From contig NC_045147.1 in NCBI RefSeq assembly GCF_008831285.2, forward strand, positions 14,238,854-14,302,853: a stretch of 64,000 nt of DNA. Direction: 5' to 3'. The notes under the pieces are model-generated. The model saw only the letters and a program-made list of their open reading frames with translations, ran no database searches and was not told the origin of the DNA. The translations under genes and the position numbers were made by a program. Source of the DNA: Nymphaea colorata (taxonomy: Eukaryota; Streptophyta; Magnoliopsida; Nymphaeales; Nymphaeaceae). Below are positions 11,231 to 28,540 of this stretch, piece after piece. Numbering within the stretch: the first letter of the stretch is position 1; the number at the start of each line of letters is the position of its first letter.

Positions 11231-12870
11231 GAGTGAATCTTCTAAGACTAGATCTCTGATAAATGTTTGTAGCAAATCACATTTTTATGTAAGCAACCTG
11301 TAACATTATCACAGTTTCTCTCAAGGCATGCTTGATCACCACCCATCTGTTGATCCTTGGCCTATATGTGCTTGTGACTGCAAAAATGCCTATGATCACA
11401 ACCACTGCTGTAAAAAAATGGCTCAAAGATCAGCCTTAGTCAACCGACTTTGGATGCAATTGGTCGCAAGCCAATTCCATTTAAATCAAATCATTGGCAA
11501 ATTTTGATCCAAATAATGAGCACCATACAAGAGTGCCACACATCACATATTACTTAGTTTTTGTTACTTCATAATATTTTTAAAACTTTCTTATTGTCAA
11601 TTATCTTATGTTCATATATTTTTCCTTTTATTTTTTAAAAATTTATGTGAGAATATATTTTGTCCCAATTCAGATTCAGTTCCGGAACGCTGCATTTTGG
11701 AACACCGCCATTAATCGTGTGTTCTTTTTTACCAATACGGAATTGCGTACGGTAACTACCAGTACCAGATGCTATGGATTTTGTGCTATCGAACTATTCC
11801 GGTTCTTGTCAAATTTGAAGTTGATCAATGGAGAGTACTTTGGGGAAATGCAAGGCATAGCAACACTAGGAGAACGATGGACGGTCGAGCTAAAGAACAC
11901 TGTGCTCTACAATCCATTCGGATCGACATCTCTTTTGAAGATTCTTCATTCAGGACAAGTGATTACTAAATGAGTACCATTTCGGTAGTCGTGTTATTTG
12001 AAGTTTACTAAGAACAGTTTGTCATTTAGATGGGAAAGTTAGCACCTTCGGAAAAAAAAAATGTATTTTATCTATTTTTCCTTATTATTCTTGCCTGTAT
12101 TAGCGAAGTTTACTTGGTATAGAACTTTTCCCAGTCGCTTGTAGGATTTCATTGCAAACAAACATCAAATAAATCTTTGACATTAAACTCATTTTAATCG
12201 GAAAAAACAAAAAAACAAAACAGAGCTTGGTGTCGTCCAAACACATAAGAAACTCATTCTTCATCTGCTTGTCTAGAAACAATCGATGATATGAACAGCC
12301 AGCTTATTTGATGCATACATGTACATATATGCATGGATTTTAGAATTTGTTCACTATTAAACATAAATTCTTGTACGCGTTAATGTCAACCATTAGTTAC
12401 ACATATAAATGTAAGTATATAAATTAAAATTTTAAAACCTTACTTGACAATCACGTTTAAACATCCTCCGAATAAAATCTTCCCATCCTTTTGAACGCTT
12501 GATGCAGTAACCATTCAAAGGAAAAAGTCTCGAGAATCACACAAACTTCCGGAGTCAAAATAGATACAGTATTATCATTAAAAACTTGCATGCACCAACA
12601 GTCACACGATCACTGCAAATATAAGAAACACTAGTAGGTAGCCAACCAGAGGACCGAGTACAAGAAGCAACAACCCGATACATATATAAGCATGCAGATT
12701 TATTTATAACCAGCAGAGAGCAGCACGTCAAGAGCAGGAAACAACCCCGAGCCTCCCTCTCCCGTGAGGAGAGGAGGAGACGCAAAACACTACCGTTTAC
12801 TGGCGACATTGGGAATGGAGTTTCGTGGCGGAAGCAGAAGCCCCTCGACTGACAGAGCAGGAGGAGGATA
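11231..12870. other. Intergenic spacer, probable 3' region of the proline-rich gene at its end
   Basis: AT-rich sequence with a frame of 121 codons near 11608-11973 that resembles nothing I recognise and lacks coding character. The part next to 12870 would be the 3' flank of the minus-strand proline-rich gene. No RNA gene or transposon was recognised. Confidence 0.5.
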
Positions 12871-12993
12871 TCAGGCATATGGCGTGATGTTGGTGGGTGG
12901 TGATAGTATTGTAGGCTGTGGCTGGCGGTCATGAATGCTCCTCCTCCCTTTAATGGGGTAGGAACGGGAAGCGGCCGGCCTAATAGGTGGTGG

Positions 12994-13533
12994 TCAAGGC
13001 CCGTGGTATGGCAGAGGAGGAGGAAGAGTGTAACCAGCTGGTGATGGGGTTTGAAGATACGGAGGAGGAGATGGTTGTTTAGATGGTGGACTCTTGCTGA
13101 TGTATGGCGGTGGCGGTGGCGGTGGTGAAGGGATAGAGATAGCGGGTGATGGTAGCCTGTAGGGAGAAGGTGCCGCCGGCGGCGGTGGTGAAGGGGTAGA
13201 GGGAGCGGGTGGCGGTAGCCTGTAGGGAGAAGGTGCCGCCGGCGGTGGCGGACCTGGTCGCAGTGGAGCATCAGGGTTGTGTACGGGAGGAGGCGTCGGC
13301 TGCAGTGCCGGCGTTCGTGACGATGATAGCGGAGGAGCAGCAGCGAGAGGCGGAGGTAAGGGAACAGTTGGAGATGTGACATTGGAGCCATTGTGTGCTA
13401 AATGGTCAGAAGGTGGAAGAGATGGAACTCCATCGTTGCAGACTGCATGTCCTGGCATGTATAAGAGGATCAGAGATGGAAACAGCAGAACGACACTGGT
13501 GACCATCTTCCCTTCCACCTTCAAGGGCTCCAT
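12994..13533 (-). CDS. Secreted proline-rich (extensin-like) cell-wall protein
   Basis: Single-exon gene of 179 residues. It starts at the ATG at 13533 (MEPLKVEGKMVTSVV); an internal Met10 could also serve. Residues about 10-31 form a signal peptide (VTSVVLLFPSLILLYMPGHA). The mature part is rich in Pro, Ser and Ala, with an imperfect tandem repeat whose unit contains AAPSPYRLP followed by PSPPPP, and a Tyr-containing tail. SPPPP and SP motifs are substrates for hydroxyproline O-glycosylation, so a cell-wall role is likely. A TATA box lies 66 bases upstream. After the TGA stop (12994-12996) the same frame stays open and proline-rich for 40 more codons, so the protein may be a shortened allele or copy. 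Another minus-strand frame (12555-13391) is longer but has repeat-shadow composition and no signal peptide. Confidence 0.7.
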   Translation of the reverse strand: MEPLKVEGKMVTSVVLLFPSLILLYMPGHAVCNDGVPSLPPSDHLAHNGSNVTSPTVPLPPPLAAAPPLSSSRTPALQPTPPPVHNPDAPLRPGPPPPAAPSPYRLPPPAPSTPSPPPPAAPSPYRLPSPAISIPSPPPPPPPYISKSPPSKQPSPPPYLQTPSPAGYTLPPPLPYHGP

Positions 13534-13598
13534 GGCCGGTGGCCCTCTACTCAGAATTCTCGGTGGTGGTGGTGCAGAAACGGCATAACCGGCAATCC

Positions 13599-13605
13599 TT
13601 TTATA
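13599..13605 (-). promoter_or_regulatory. Putative TATA box of the proline-rich protein gene
   Basis: On the minus strand the sequence reads TATAAAA, 66 bases upstream of the ATG at 13533. It supports transcription of the minus strand here and the choice of frame. Confidence 0.6.
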
Positions 13606-15870
13606 CCAATCTAACGCTGTTCATCATCATTTTTGCCTTTGAACCGTGCCTGTCTTTTCTCTATCTTCTTTGTCGGATCTCGATGATCTCGATGTAAATT
13701 TCTGCTCAGGCAAAATGGACAGTTTGGCCTATGCAAACTACGCAATTACGTTTAAAATGATCAATTCTTCGCAAATTTTCGTAATTCTAATAAAAAAATG
13801 TGATTTACATGATTAATTTTTGTTAATAGGATCTATTTTTTAAATAAGATATTCGTTAAGCATCTTTTAAGTTGAGTTCATTTTTTTTCCTTGTATGATG
13901 TTTAATTCTATGTTGAATCTGGCCATCATAGATTTCAAAACTACGTTGTCGTCAGACCCCTCTCTCTCTCTTAAGACCACAAATTCGTGGTTTTAATAAG
14001 GTAACACAGATTCAAAATCCTTAGTTGAAAATTCTACTGTTTGTTTAAACTATGAATTTAACCTTAAGGTAACCTTCATTCTAACCTCGCATCTCATACC
14101 CATAGCTATCAAATATGGTCCAATAAAAAAAATATACTTGCAATGGAATATCAAAAGTAAGCCTGAGACTGGTCATGAATTAGTTGTCATGGACTATAAA
14201 TTCTTCGTAATATGAGAAAGGGAAGCCTGTAGGTTGCTACAAATAGAGTCTTTCAAATAACTATTTTTCTTGTGTCAAATTTTCTAAATTTCTCACTTTT
14301 ATTTACAACAGCACAAAATAAACATCAAAATTTTGGACACCAAATTTGTAAAAGATCTTTATTAAAAAACCAAAATTTTAAAGGCTGACTGTGAAGGCCC
14401 GAGAAGGAGGAAAGGAAACGAAAAGCATCCGCCCGTGACTATCCCTGACATGAAGCCATGGACAAGTGTCATCACTCTTATCGTGCAGCTCAACACCAAT
14501 CAAACACACTGAAACCTTTGAACAGTGCCGTCATTGAAGAAATCATGAATATTTCTGGACCTGCAAAGTAGGCTGGCTGAAAGCCTGCAACTCCCGTCCC
14601 TAACATTTTGATCTTGCGGCCGTTCAGGGCAGCAAGTTCGATGACGGAAAAAGTGACCTTGGGGAGGGAAAAAGCCAATAACCTCCTCCCATCAAGCTGG
14701 AGAAATCTATAAATCCCCGCCATGGACTGCCAAGTGTGCATGCAAGTCTCCTTTAACCTGTTGATAAACATGGGAAGTATCGGTTCTGCTTGCTTTCTTT
14801 GAAATAAGCTATTTTTTACTGATATTTTATTTGAAATTTTGGCTGCAAATCGAACTGACATCCATCTTCAATGGACTTTTGGAACGAAATTGTTTAATTT
14901 TCTCAATCGTCAACATGGCGATTGATGATTGCACTTGAAAACTGTAAAATTGAGAGTGACGCGAGAGAGGACACACATAATGAGGTCTACCAACATCAGC
15001 TTTGGCACCTTTGGATGAGGACGGGTTGGGGTATTTCCACCAACAAAGAACAATGAGAATAAATGGGGGTTTTTGGATGACACCTTCATTTAATCCAATT
15101 TTGTAAAAACTAAGTTTGATAAAGACCAAGGCCTTTAATGGGTTTTAGAAATTTTATTTTTTTTGTTCGGGTGACATCGAAAACCTAGTTTTTGAATAAC
15201 CTAAGGTTGTATTTGGTAGCTTCTGATCTAAGATTCAAAACTGCACAAAAAGCTGTATTTTCGGATATCTTCAGTTTAAACAGTAACACATGTTAAAAAC
15301 CATGGATTTAAGGTCTAATTGGAGGGAGAGACGAAGGTCTGGTCTTAAAACCATGGACAGATCAGCAGTAAAACAAACACAACACAAAGGAAAAGGTTTT
15401 TCACTCAATCTCACAAAACTAAGTTTTCTCCAAACCCAGTTTTGATATCACCAAAACATTCTAAAAACCGTGTTTGGATGCAAGCCAGGTTTCAAAGTGT
15501 CGTCCAAACACCTACTTAGGCTTCGATGACGATACACCCAATGAGCAGGGATACATATTCAAAGTCATTACACAAATGAGCATCTAATGCAGAGTTCAAC
15601 AAAAGTTGAGGTAACCTATTATTTGTCCTATACAAAAATTGCCACAAACACCATTTTCAATGCCAAGCAAGAGTTCACTTAATAATAGGTTTTACACCTT
15701 GATCTCAACATGGTCCATGAAACTCCTACCACTCATTTTTCTTTAATAATTGGAAGCTCCTTGACCGTAATATCCCAACACGAATTTGAATGCCATACAA
15801 AACGGTAAACACTACTTCAACCGTGCAGCGGATCTCTTCCTTGATTGTAACCAGGAGTGAGCCACTGATG
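13606..15870. other. Intergenic spacer with a MITE-like remnant
   Basis: AT-rich spacer with no supported gene; the frames at 14490-14861 and 14827-15129 (minus) match no family I know. Between about 15201 and 15520 a segment starts CTAAGGTTGTATTTGGTAGC and ends with CCAAACACCTACTTAG, an imperfect inverted repeat like the ends of miniature DNA transposons. I see no clean target duplication for it. Confidence 0.45.
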
Positions 15871-15879
15871 AATGACTAT

Positions 15880-17900
15880 CCTAACAGGATCTGACTAGTT
15901 CTATTTGAGAAACATTTCACAAAATGAATGCCAAACCTCCCTTTTTGCATCGTAGACAAATTTAAATATCTCTTAATATGTAGCTTAATTTCTGTAACAC
16001 CAAATTTTCCACAAACCAACATTAAAACAAAGAATTTAACACTGACGAAGTTTCTTGCAGTAAAATCTTTTATGCCACCGCGAATCTTAGGCTCTTTCAT
16101 ATTCATTTGAAATGGATCCCGTAACCTTGAACCAGGATGAAATATGTTTCCATATACTCGCAGAAAAGTAGCAAAAAGACAATAAATGTGTTTCATCCTC
16201 CACATTTCTGCCACATAATGTGCATTTTTGGATGCTCGTAGGAAACCTACTCTTTGAGTTGCACCTGTTGCTCTCTATATATGAAAACTGCAACCATAAG
16301 AAAGTCAGCATGCATGAGGGAGACCCTTAAAATTCCAAAACTTTACTTATCCATTTCACCTTAATCCTACGCACCCTAACATGTTCCCATGTTTGTCTTC
16401 ATGTTGTAGTTGGCTTCAAATTGCATTGCCAACTTCGAAAACAACACGATGGGTTATACACAGTAAAAAACCAATGACAGAGCTACATATAGGCTGGTGT
16501 GGGCAGTTGCCCACACCATCTTCTCAATTTTCTCTCATTTTTACATTAAGATCGTTTACTATTTACTTTGTTACACATGTAAGTGCCCCTTCATGTATGA
16601 AAACTTGTGAATCAGTGCCCCTCCAGAAAATTTTTCTGGCTCCGCCACTGTAAAAAGGAAATCATAAACATTTTGGATATGTCTCCACCTATCTTTAATA
16701 TTATCGTCCATTGATAGAACCTCCTTGATGCATTTAACTCCTATGAACTCCACCTCTTCAAAATGTTGAATATGGACTAAATTTAAAAGGATCTCATCGT
16801 GCCATGGATCGAACCAAAATTTGGCTAATTCACCACTTTCAACGACCCTACAAGCACTTTTTTTTAATCTTTCTCCATTTAACCCTTACGTCGCCATTAA
16901 GGGGAAAGATTACCCCCAAGGTAAGAGTCCCAAGGACTTTTACGGTTGAAATATTTTTTTCGGCACAAACTTGCCTAAAGACCTGGGTGGGTGAGAGCAA
17001 TACAAGCCAAATAAGCTAAATTAGCAGACTTGATTTTATTTAATCTCCGAATGCCAATACCTCCCTCTTTCACAGGCAATGAAATAATATTCCAGTAAAG
17101 GAGATGAAGTTTACATTTTTCATCTTGATCACCCCACAGAAACTTTCTAATCATACTTATCATTCTCTTAGTAACTGAGGACAGACAATTACTAACTAAT
17201 GCCCAATAAGTGGGAAGAGCTGCTAGGATCGATTTAGTTAGGCATATTTTTCCAGTATATGATAGTAACTTCCCTTTTCGAATCCTCAGTTTGTTCCACA
17301 TTTTAAGGAGCATTGCTTCCCAGGCAAAATTTGCCAAATGTTTCGAACTTAATAGAAGATCCAAGTAACTAGTGGGAAAATGCCTATGTCGCCAACCAAA
17401 TCTTTTGAGTAATATAAGAAATATCATTGCCATCAAGGCAAAATAGAAAGAATATAGATTTGTTTCTGTTTATTTTCATATCAGTTCCTTGTTCGAAGTT
17501 GTAGATGTATAAACTTTTTGAAAATCAATGCATCATCAGCCTCACCTCCTCTACCCAACTTTGCCACGAAGAAGAGAGTTCCTCACCAGTGCAGCCTGCA
17601 AAGATCTAAAGAAAAATTTCATGACTAAGATGAGCAAGTACGGCGATAGAGAATCACTTAGCAGAGACTATAGGCAATGTCAAAATATTCACTCTCTCGA
17701 CCACCCATCACCATTGCATAAAAAGCACTAGAGACACAATCCATAATTCTATCATATATCATAGCAACCAACACGAAACTCCAATTTACCGAATCACATG
17801 CTTTGGAAAGATCTATCACAATATATACACATGCCCCTCTGCCTTACGACATCGCATATACCATCTCAGTGAGCTAGTAGTAGAAGCTACCATGCATGCT
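15880..17900 (-). mobile_element. Degenerate LINE (L1-type) retrotransposon, 3' part of ORF2
   Basis: On the minus strand the fragments appear in the right order for a LINE ORF2. Near 17775-17830 the reading IDLSKACDSVNWSF matches the reverse transcriptase D-L-S-K-A-F-D block. Near 17525-17545 the catalytic ADDALIF block follows. At 16975-17436 lies the conserved C-terminal region (LLSYTGKICLTKSILAALP, KFLWGDQDE, KEGGIGIRRLNKIKSANLA). At 16087-16311 lies a zf-RVT zinc knuckle (CTLCGRNVEDETHLLSFC). Stops and frameshifts break the frame throughout, so it is dead. A small inverted-repeat element is inserted at 16471-16650. The ends of the LINE are not defined; the 5' part is missing. Confidence 0.85.
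16471..16650. mobile_element. Small inverted-repeat element (MITE-like) nested in the LINE
   Basis: The right end, read on the minus strand, is CAGTGGCGGAGCCAG; the left end is CAATGACAGAGCTAC. The first 14 positions differ only by transitions (G to A, C to T), as expected from decay of methylated CG and CHG sites. Flanking TAAAAA occurs on both sides, a partial target duplication. The element interrupts the LINE between its reverse transcriptase and zinc-knuckle parts, so it inserted later. Related ends occur elsewhere in the window (see findings). Superfamily uncertain; hAT-like is possible. Confidence 0.6.
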
Positions 17901-18786
17901 CCTTTAAAGTATATTAAGAAAAGACTTCGTGTTCCCATCCCATTCTTTGAGTCATTGTACCCCAGAATACTTCCTCTTCCTCCAAAGCACCAATCAGCTT
18001 GAGTCTTGTGCTTATCTCTTACATTGCACAACCAGGTGAACCTCTGTCCTCCCTAAGCTGAAGGTTATCCAAGCCTTTTTGAAGATGGACGGCCTTATTT
18101 CCAACTCCAATTATGCAAACATGCTTTAACACGATTGCAGGGCAAAAGAAAAAGTTAAGAATCAAAGTTACATACACAGATCCTTTCATATTGCAGAGCT
18201 CGTCACAAACAAATCCTTTGATGGTGCGGAGCACAAAGCTAATTGAATAATCTGCAAATCTGTACTAAATGATATTAGTTTCATCACGAAAAACGTCTCA
18301 AGAAATTTTCCGATCACATAAGAAATGAGATTTGGCAGATCATGCATATGATGTGCTCGGCTTCGGAGATCGTAGAGAATATGAAGACATGAGACTTGAT
18401 AGTTGCTGATAAACCTGAACTCATTTAGTAAGATCTGAATAAATGCCTCTCAAAGCATGTGTTTAGCCAATAAAACCCTGCCCTTTTCCAACTTAGTCAA
18501 ATCATTCAAATTCAGGTCCAGTTTAACTCTAAATTCGAACAGAAATGTTGATTAAAACAAACCAGATGAGCAAAAACTTAGTAATATTTAGAGCCAATTA
18601 CTCCTTAAAGTAGAGGTTTGTAACCAATGACTAAACACTGGATTTTAGATCTTCTTATTAAGCGGTGCATCAGGGATCTCATCCTTCGCCTAATGCTTGG
18701 ATCTAAACACGCGATTCCGTAGCAGATCCAACATTCCAGAATTCAAAGGTACCCACCGCCACAGGTTCTGTTGGGGGAGTCGGAAG
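17901..18786. other. Spacer between LINE and second PPR gene
   Basis: No gene is supported. It contains the unresolved 5' remainder of the LINE at its start and the 5' flank of the PPR gene at its end. A clear TATA box was not found. Confidence 0.5.
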
Positions 18787-18795
18787 ATGGTATGA
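18787..18795 (+). promoter_or_regulatory. Two-codon upstream ORF overlapping the PPR start codon
   Basis: An ATG at 18787 reads Met-Val-stop; its TGA overlaps the first in-frame ATG of the PPR gene (18792) in the arrangement ATGA. Such minimal uORFs can lower translation or allow re-initiation. It matters only if transcription starts upstream of 18787. Confidence 0.45.
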
Positions 18796-20324
18796 ACCGG
18801 ATCAGAGAAGTTCACGCCTACGCCCTCAGAAACGGCGTGGAGCAGACCAAGTTCCTGATCACGAAGCTCCTGGAGATCCCCTGCATCGACTACGCGCGAG
18901 CCATCTTTGATCGAGCCATCAATCCGGAGCTCTTCCTCTACAACAAACTCATACAGCATTACTCCTCCCATGGCCCCTGCGAGCAGTGCCTCTCTCTCTA
19001 CTCCAGTCTGTGCCGCCTTGGCCGCCTACCTAACGAGTACACCTTTCCCTTCATGCTTAAGGCTTGCGCCTCTCTTCTCTCCGCCGGAGACGGCCGGAAC
19101 CTCCATACCCACATCGTCAAATTGGGTTTTGGATCGGATGTTTTCGTTTCCACTGCGATGATTGACATGTATGCGAAGAGCGGATGTTTGGAAGACGCAC
19201 ACGGCGTGTTTGATGAAATGCCTGAGAGAGACGTGCCCTCTTGGAACTCGCTTATTGGCGGGTATGCGAGGCTAGGGCGTTTGAGCATTGCGAAGGAGCT
19301 GTTTGACCGGATGGGTTACCGCAGGAACGTGATCTCGTGGACCTCCGTGGTTTCGGGGTACGCACAGAACGGGCAGTATCACGAAGCCGTGGATATGTAT
19401 GTGAAGATGGTAGAGGAAGGCCTGAAGCCAAACCATGTGACGATTGCTAGTGTTCTTCCTGCTTGTGCTCATCTTGGAGCGTTGGACATGGGGGAAAGGA
19501 TAGATGTGTATGCTAGGGAGAATGACTATTTCCAGAACATATTTGTGAGTAATGCGCTGGTTGAGATGTACGCCAAGTGCGGAAAGATCGATTCTGCACG
19601 GCGCGTGTTCGGTGAGATTGCGGAGAAGAATGTTTGTTCATGGAATTCGATGATTACAGGGTTGGCAGTACATGGTAGATGGCGAGAAGCTCTTACTCTG
19701 TTTGAAGATATGCAAAGTGAAGGCTTCATTCCTGATGATATCACCTTTGTTGGTGTTCTATGTGCGTGCACTCATGGAGGGCTAGTGAAGCAAGGGCGAC
19801 AGTATTTCAATTTTATGAAGAGCAGATTCGGCATTTCGCCTAAATTGGAGCACTACAGTTGCATGGTTGATCTTCTTGGTCGAGCCGGGCTGCTGAGAGA
19901 AGCTTACGAAATGCTAATGAAGATGCCGATGAAGCCAGATTCAGTTGTTTGGGGAACACTGCTTGGTGCTTGTAGCTTCCATGCCAATGTAGAGATTGGT
20001 GAGGCAGCAGCCGAGAAGCTTTTCGAGCTTGAGCCCTGGAATCCAGGAAACTATGTGATCATGTCCAATATATATGCTGCTAGAGGCAGATGGGATGGAG
20101 TTGCAAGGATTAGGCTCCGGATGAAAGGCCGATCTCTGCAGAAGGCTGCAGGCTACAGCTTAATTGAAGAAGATGGAATCCTCCACAAGTTCACGGTCGA
20201 AGATAATTCACACCCATACAGCTATCAGATTTACAGGTTACTAGATGAACTCACCTCGCAGATGAAACTTGTCGGCTATGTGCCAACTGTAGAATTTGAG
20301 ACAGTGGATGGTATTTCATTGTGA
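18792..20324 (+). CDS. E-class (PLS) pentatricopeptide repeat protein, At5g08510-like
   Basis: Intronless gene of 510 residues. The frame is open back to 18771, but the first ATG is at 18792 and gives MNRIREVHAYALRNGVEQTK, matching the usual N terminus (M-x-x-x-K-Q-I-H-A) of this family. PLS-type PPR motifs run from about residue 30 to 395, with typical strings such as NVISWTSVVSGYAQNGQYHE, NALVEMYAKCGKIDSARRVF and NVCSWNSMITGLAVHGRW. An E domain follows (DSVVWGTLLGACSFHANVEI, LEPWNPGNYVIMSNIYAARG), then an E+ like segment ending KFTVEDNSHPYSYQIYRLLD. There is no DYW deaminase domain. From memory it is close along its length to Arabidopsis At5g08510 (PCMP-E20). Proteins of this class usually direct C-to-U editing of organellar RNA, recruiting a deaminase in trans; the site cannot be predicted here. 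No clear presequence is visible. Confidence 0.94.
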   Translation: MNRIREVHAYALRNGVEQTKFLITKLLEIPCIDYARAIFDRAINPELFLYNKLIQHYSSHGPCEQCLSLYSSLCRLGRLPNEYTFPFMLKACASLLSAGDGRNLHTHIVKLGFGSDVFVSTAMIDMYAKSGCLEDAHGVFDEMPERDVPSWNSLIGGYARLGRLSIAKELFDRMGYRRNVISWTSVVSGYAQNGQYHEAVDMYVKMVEEGLKPNHVTIASVLPACAHLGALDMGERIDVYARENDYFQNIFVSNALVEMYAKCGKIDSARRVFGEIAEKNVCSWNSMITGLAVHGRWREALTLFEDMQSEGFIPDDITFVGVLCACTHGGLVKQGRQYFNFMKSRFGISPKLEHYSCMVDLLGRAGLLREAYEMLMKMPMKPDSVVWGTLLGACSFHANVEIGEAAAEKLFELEPWNPGNYVIMSNIYAARGRWDGVARIRLRMKGRSLQKAAGYSLIEEDGILHKFTVEDNSHPYSYQIYRLLDELTSQMKLVGYVPTVEFETVDGISL

Positions 20325-22495
20325 AGCAATGTTTATTCAACTCCAAACGGAGGAAGCTGAGAAGCGTACAAAAAATCATTAAGCAGCGGTGATAAATTGG
20401 ACCATGAAAATAAAACATGAAAATATTTTAGCATTTCTGTCATATTTTAGCAATCATCAAGCATTTTGAATGGTCTGAGCTGCGGCAGAGATTGGATTTT
20501 TTTAGCTGAGGGGCATTTGAGTCACCGTTCCTGATCTAGTGGCTGGACCAATATCGAGCTTTCTCACAATATAAAGTTTTGACCAGTTAGTGTGGACAGT
20601 ACACCAGCCCACATGTAGGTCCGATGCTGGCCTACCACCTCACCAGCCCACATATTGCTCTGCTACCGGCCCCAAGTTGGCTGCGTGTCATCGGCTAAAT
20701 CACTTACTACCTAGTATGAGGCACTGGCTATTGAATTTCATGTCTTCTGTGATTTTGCCAAACTGTCCATTCCCTCCGCCATGCTCTTCTTCCCTCCATG
20801 GAGAAATTTAACCATTTTAGTTTCTTTGTGCTTGTTGTGATAATAGCTTCTGGAAATATCAATTTCTATTCTTGGTGTTTCAGATTCGGATCTTGGCCTC
20901 TTGACCTGCTAGTCTTTATTCGAGGAAAGCTACATGCATAATTTTGAACAAGCCTGATTCCTCATTGAGTTAGATTGTCACTTTAAAAGAGGTACTCCTA
21001 GCTTTATTACTTACAAATACACATAAATATGTTTACATAATTATACTTGTAATCAAGCATGATCCACAAAATGTAAGCAAAACAATGCACAAGTTAACAA
21101 AACATAAAAACCACACGCTTTATAAATTCAATGGTTGATGCATGTAAACGTCCACTCCACCATTCAGACAAGCGATTCATTTATTAAGACAAAAGTCCAC
21201 CCTTTTTCTCGGACAAGCCTTTTCTCCTCTTACTCCCGTTGTGTTTGAGGGAGGCGTGCGCGTGTGCGGCAAAGCATCCATCATTCAAAGCAAAAGAAAT
21301 CTTGCTTTGATTTCAAGGAGATGAAGAATGCTGACGTATAAAACATTCGCTATCGACATCATTTAGCTGGAGAATGCTTAAAACCAGATAACAAACGAGG
21401 AAAGAATTATCCGAATCGAGTAGTAACAGCTTATTATTAACCGAAAGATTTAGTAATAGAATCCAAGACTAGTGGCTCTATAAATCAGGTCATAGCAGCG
21501 GTATATAAATTTTAAACATCCAACGATTTGGTTTGAACTAAAAAGGAACCAAGATAATGGCAATCAGATGTTTAGTGACGTCTTGATTTGTTGATGAAAA
21601 GAAAACCAGTGCCTTTTCCAACTTATCCATGTATGAGGTCCATATTCATGCACCTGGTTTGGAACTCACGCTTCACTTTCCGATCCTTTTAAATGAAGTT
21701 GACACAATGGATTCAGGAGCATGAAACCTCCCTTGTTTGGAAGAATCAAATCAAAACAAATGGCAAGAGTTGACAACTTAGCCATAACTATAAACCCCCC
21801 CCCCCCCCCCGATCGATCACATGCCCTCTAGATCCAACAAAACCGATCTCATTAATACATACATTAAACCCAAATCCAATTTCATTAGTGCATATAGTAA
21901 ACCCATTTAACCCAACTCGTTTACATCTCCATCAAACTTCGGGTGACAATAACATTCATTTTTTGAGTGAGCAGAAGATCAACAATCCACAGTTAAAAGA
22001 AGACATGACATGAAGACCCCTCCATTCTCCTTGTCTTTAGGTTCCTGAGCTCCATGAGAACCTAAGTGGGGTACTGTATGTCATTCAACTTAAATGTCTT
22101 GGTCTCAAGCCATTATGGTCCAGAAGAGTAGTACTCACAGGCCGGAATTGAATAGGCAACATGCCTTGTATATGCCCACCTAACCGACCAGCCATACTAG
22201 GCATCTTGAGACAATAATGTCACCCAATCTAAACAAGATATTCGAAAGCAAAGCAAAAACAACAATCATCAATTCTTGTAAATTTCTTTCATTAATATAT
22301 AGAAGGTTCATTACAAGCCCCACTGCCGTGACATGTGCAGTTTGGAAGAAAAATTGGGTTCTAAGATCAGTCCATGGGGGACGGTTCTATGTATTATTTT
22401 ACGATCGAAATTCTTCGAAATACTCGAAACATGTAAATGTTTTGTTTTACTTCATGCCAATTTATGTTTCAACATTAGTTCTAAGTTCCCTAGCA
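20325..22495. other. Spacer between PPR gene and Ca2+-ATPase gene
   Basis: No gene supported. Around 20595-20680 the phrase ACCAGCCCACAT occurs twice next to CTG-rich sequence, resembling an inner part of the MITE-like family described at 16.5 kb. A 16-base C run lies at 21795-21810. The part next to 22495 is the 3' flank of the minus-strand Ca2+-ATPase gene. Confidence 0.5.
21795..21810. repeat. Homopolymer C tract
   Basis: Sixteen consecutive C bases in otherwise AT-rich sequence; the length may be unreliable in assembly. Confidence 0.85.
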
Positions 22496-27950
<5,455 letters not shown>

Positions 27951-28400
27951 GTTTTTTTTTTTCCACAAGAAAGTTTGCTCTCTGATCAAATCCAATCTTT
28001 GCTAGTAGCTTCGATATCAAGAACGCCTACTGACTCCTTCCCCCTGGGCACAAGCCAAGGACTAACAAACGAGAAGAAGATACTCAATACCAAGAAATTG
28101 GTCAAATGATTTTCAGAAAAATAAGAAATTTAGCGAGTAACAGAGATTCATAATGGGCACCAACCTACTGTTCTGCAGTTTGGTGTGGTTGGCAAACAAA
28201 ATATTCACGATCTGTGAACCAAAAGCTACTAGTAAATTGAAATAAAACGAGACACTTGAACATCTCGAGAAACTATTTCGTCTACAAAAAATTATTGCAT
28301 AGACGCAAACAATTAGAAACCTAAGCATCTTCTTATGCCGTTTCGCAGGAGTCTTTTGGGTGTTGCGCAAGGGTCCTCCCCTGTGTTTGCAACGAAACAT

Positions 28401-28540
28401 CTCAGAAACCGCCATGTATGCTTCTGTTTTTAGTCTCAACATCAAGTTTCAACTTCCCAAAAAACAACTCCACTTCAGTGGGACCAGCAAACGCTTATTC
28501 CATTCACGCTTCTCAGAAACCGCCATGTACGCTTCTGTTC
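28401..28540. repeat. Two-copy direct repeat, 111-base spacing
   Basis: CTCAGAAACCGCCATGTA followed by YGCTTCTGTT occurs at 28401 and 28512. The sequence between the copies is otherwise not repeated, so only part of a unit was duplicated or conserved. Confidence 0.7.

Noticed and set aside
11608-11973. Plus-strand frame of 121 codons
   Set aside because: AT-rich, begins in low-complexity Phe/Tyr sequence and matches no family I know.
12555-13391. Minus-strand frame of 278 codons, His/Leu/Arg-rich, overlapping the proline-rich gene
   Set aside because: Composition is the frame-shifted image of a Pro-rich repeat; the chosen frame has a signal peptide and a TATA box at the right distance.
14490-15129. 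Two overlapping minus-strand frames of 100-123 codons
   Set aside because: No family resemblance and no splice arrangement that joins them sensibly.
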